Source: Apostichopus japonicus (lineage: Eukaryota; Echinodermata; Holothuroidea; Aspidochirotida; Stichopodidae). Taken from it: 64,000 bases of DNA. Below the pieces are notes generated by a model. That model was not told where the DNA came from and did not search any database. It saw only the letters and a program-made list of their open reading frames with translations. Shown here in pieces: positions 63,801-64,000 of this stretch; positions within the stretch are counted from its first letter, which is position 1, and every line of letters begins with the position of its first letter. The stretch is taken from assembly GCF_037975245.1 (NCBI RefSeq), contig NC_092579.1, positions 19,800,678-19,864,677 of the forward strand, read 5' to 3'. Both the position numbers and the translations under genes were made by a program.

Positions 63801-64000
63801 AGGAGTGTTAGCTCAGTGGTGAACGCCGGTGCCTTCCAATCATAAGGTCCCCGGTTCGAGTCACTCCAAGAGTAATGTATGTCGTCCAGTTACAGAGTTG
63901 TTGACTATTGACAATTCATAATCATGGACGTTAAAATATGAATGTAAGAGATTGACTTCAGTCAGCTTGCGGCTTTTATAAACCAATGAGGCTTCTTCGC
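63801..64000 (+). mobile_element. tRNA-derived SINE, family 1, cut by window end
   Basis: Complete head AGGAGTGTTAGCTCAGTGG through CACTCC, followed by the family body. It was inserted into copy B exactly where homology to the region beside the CUB 2 exon breaks off. Confidence 0.88.

Noticed and set aside
63801-63873. tRNA gene-like cloverleaf
   Set aside because: It is the head of a SINE family with at least four copies here; the anticodon arm is irregular (8-nt loop), so it is not a working tRNA gene.

Overview
The window is animal nuclear DNA: AT-rich, with small exons separated by long introns, GT-AG splice sites, tRNA-derived SINEs, hAT-type DNA transposons, a non-LTR retrotransposon, MITEs with long G or C runs, and many TA microsatellites. 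The mix suggests a marine invertebrate; an echinoderm is my guess but nothing seen settles the species. Exon models below were built by hand from splice sites, reading phase and family motifs, without transcript data.

Layout. 1-14 kb: most of a RUN-domain gene on the minus strand (five exons placed, at least one missing, and its 3' part lies left of the window), with two exon-like open stretches of an unknown gene on the plus strand inside it. 14.2-16.3 kb: a complete three-exon MRM2 gene (mitochondrial rRNA 2'-O-methyltransferase, 246 aa) on the plus strand, head to head with the RUN gene. 16.3-24.9 kb: no gene recognised. 24.9-25.5 kb: a single-exon two-membrane-segment protein (212 aa, minus strand) with a C-terminal PDZ-ligand-like end. 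26-31.8 kb: tandem repeats, a TA/TG microsatellite, a hammerhead-ribozyme-like motif and degenerate repeats carrying perfect DR1 nuclear-receptor elements.

35.8-46.8 kb (minus strand): a complete eleven-exon gene for a predicted 750-aa type I membrane serine protease: signal peptide, trypsin domain with intact catalytic triad, LDLa, PAN/apple-like, CUB, CUB, short coiled stalk, one membrane helix, short cytoplasmic tail. All exon phases agree. Its 3' end lies in a segment of about 4.5 kb (31.8-36.3 kb) that is repeated in the same orientation at 58.3-63.8 kb, where the last exon of a second, neighbouring paralogue is found; the rest of that paralogue must lie right of the window. The copies differ by a 908-bp hAT element mostly deleted from the first copy, a 386-bp MITE present only in the second, and a new SINE in the second.

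47-58 kb between the paralogues has no confident gene. It holds a decayed non-LTR retrotransposon (53.5-55.1 kb), a 298-bp foldback element and an array of about 180-bp repeats.

Most notable: the N-terminal-protease type I membrane architecture; a last exon almost identical between paralogues except for a strongly diverged cytoplasmic tail; the hammerhead-like motif; and the repeat family carrying perfect DR1 sites.
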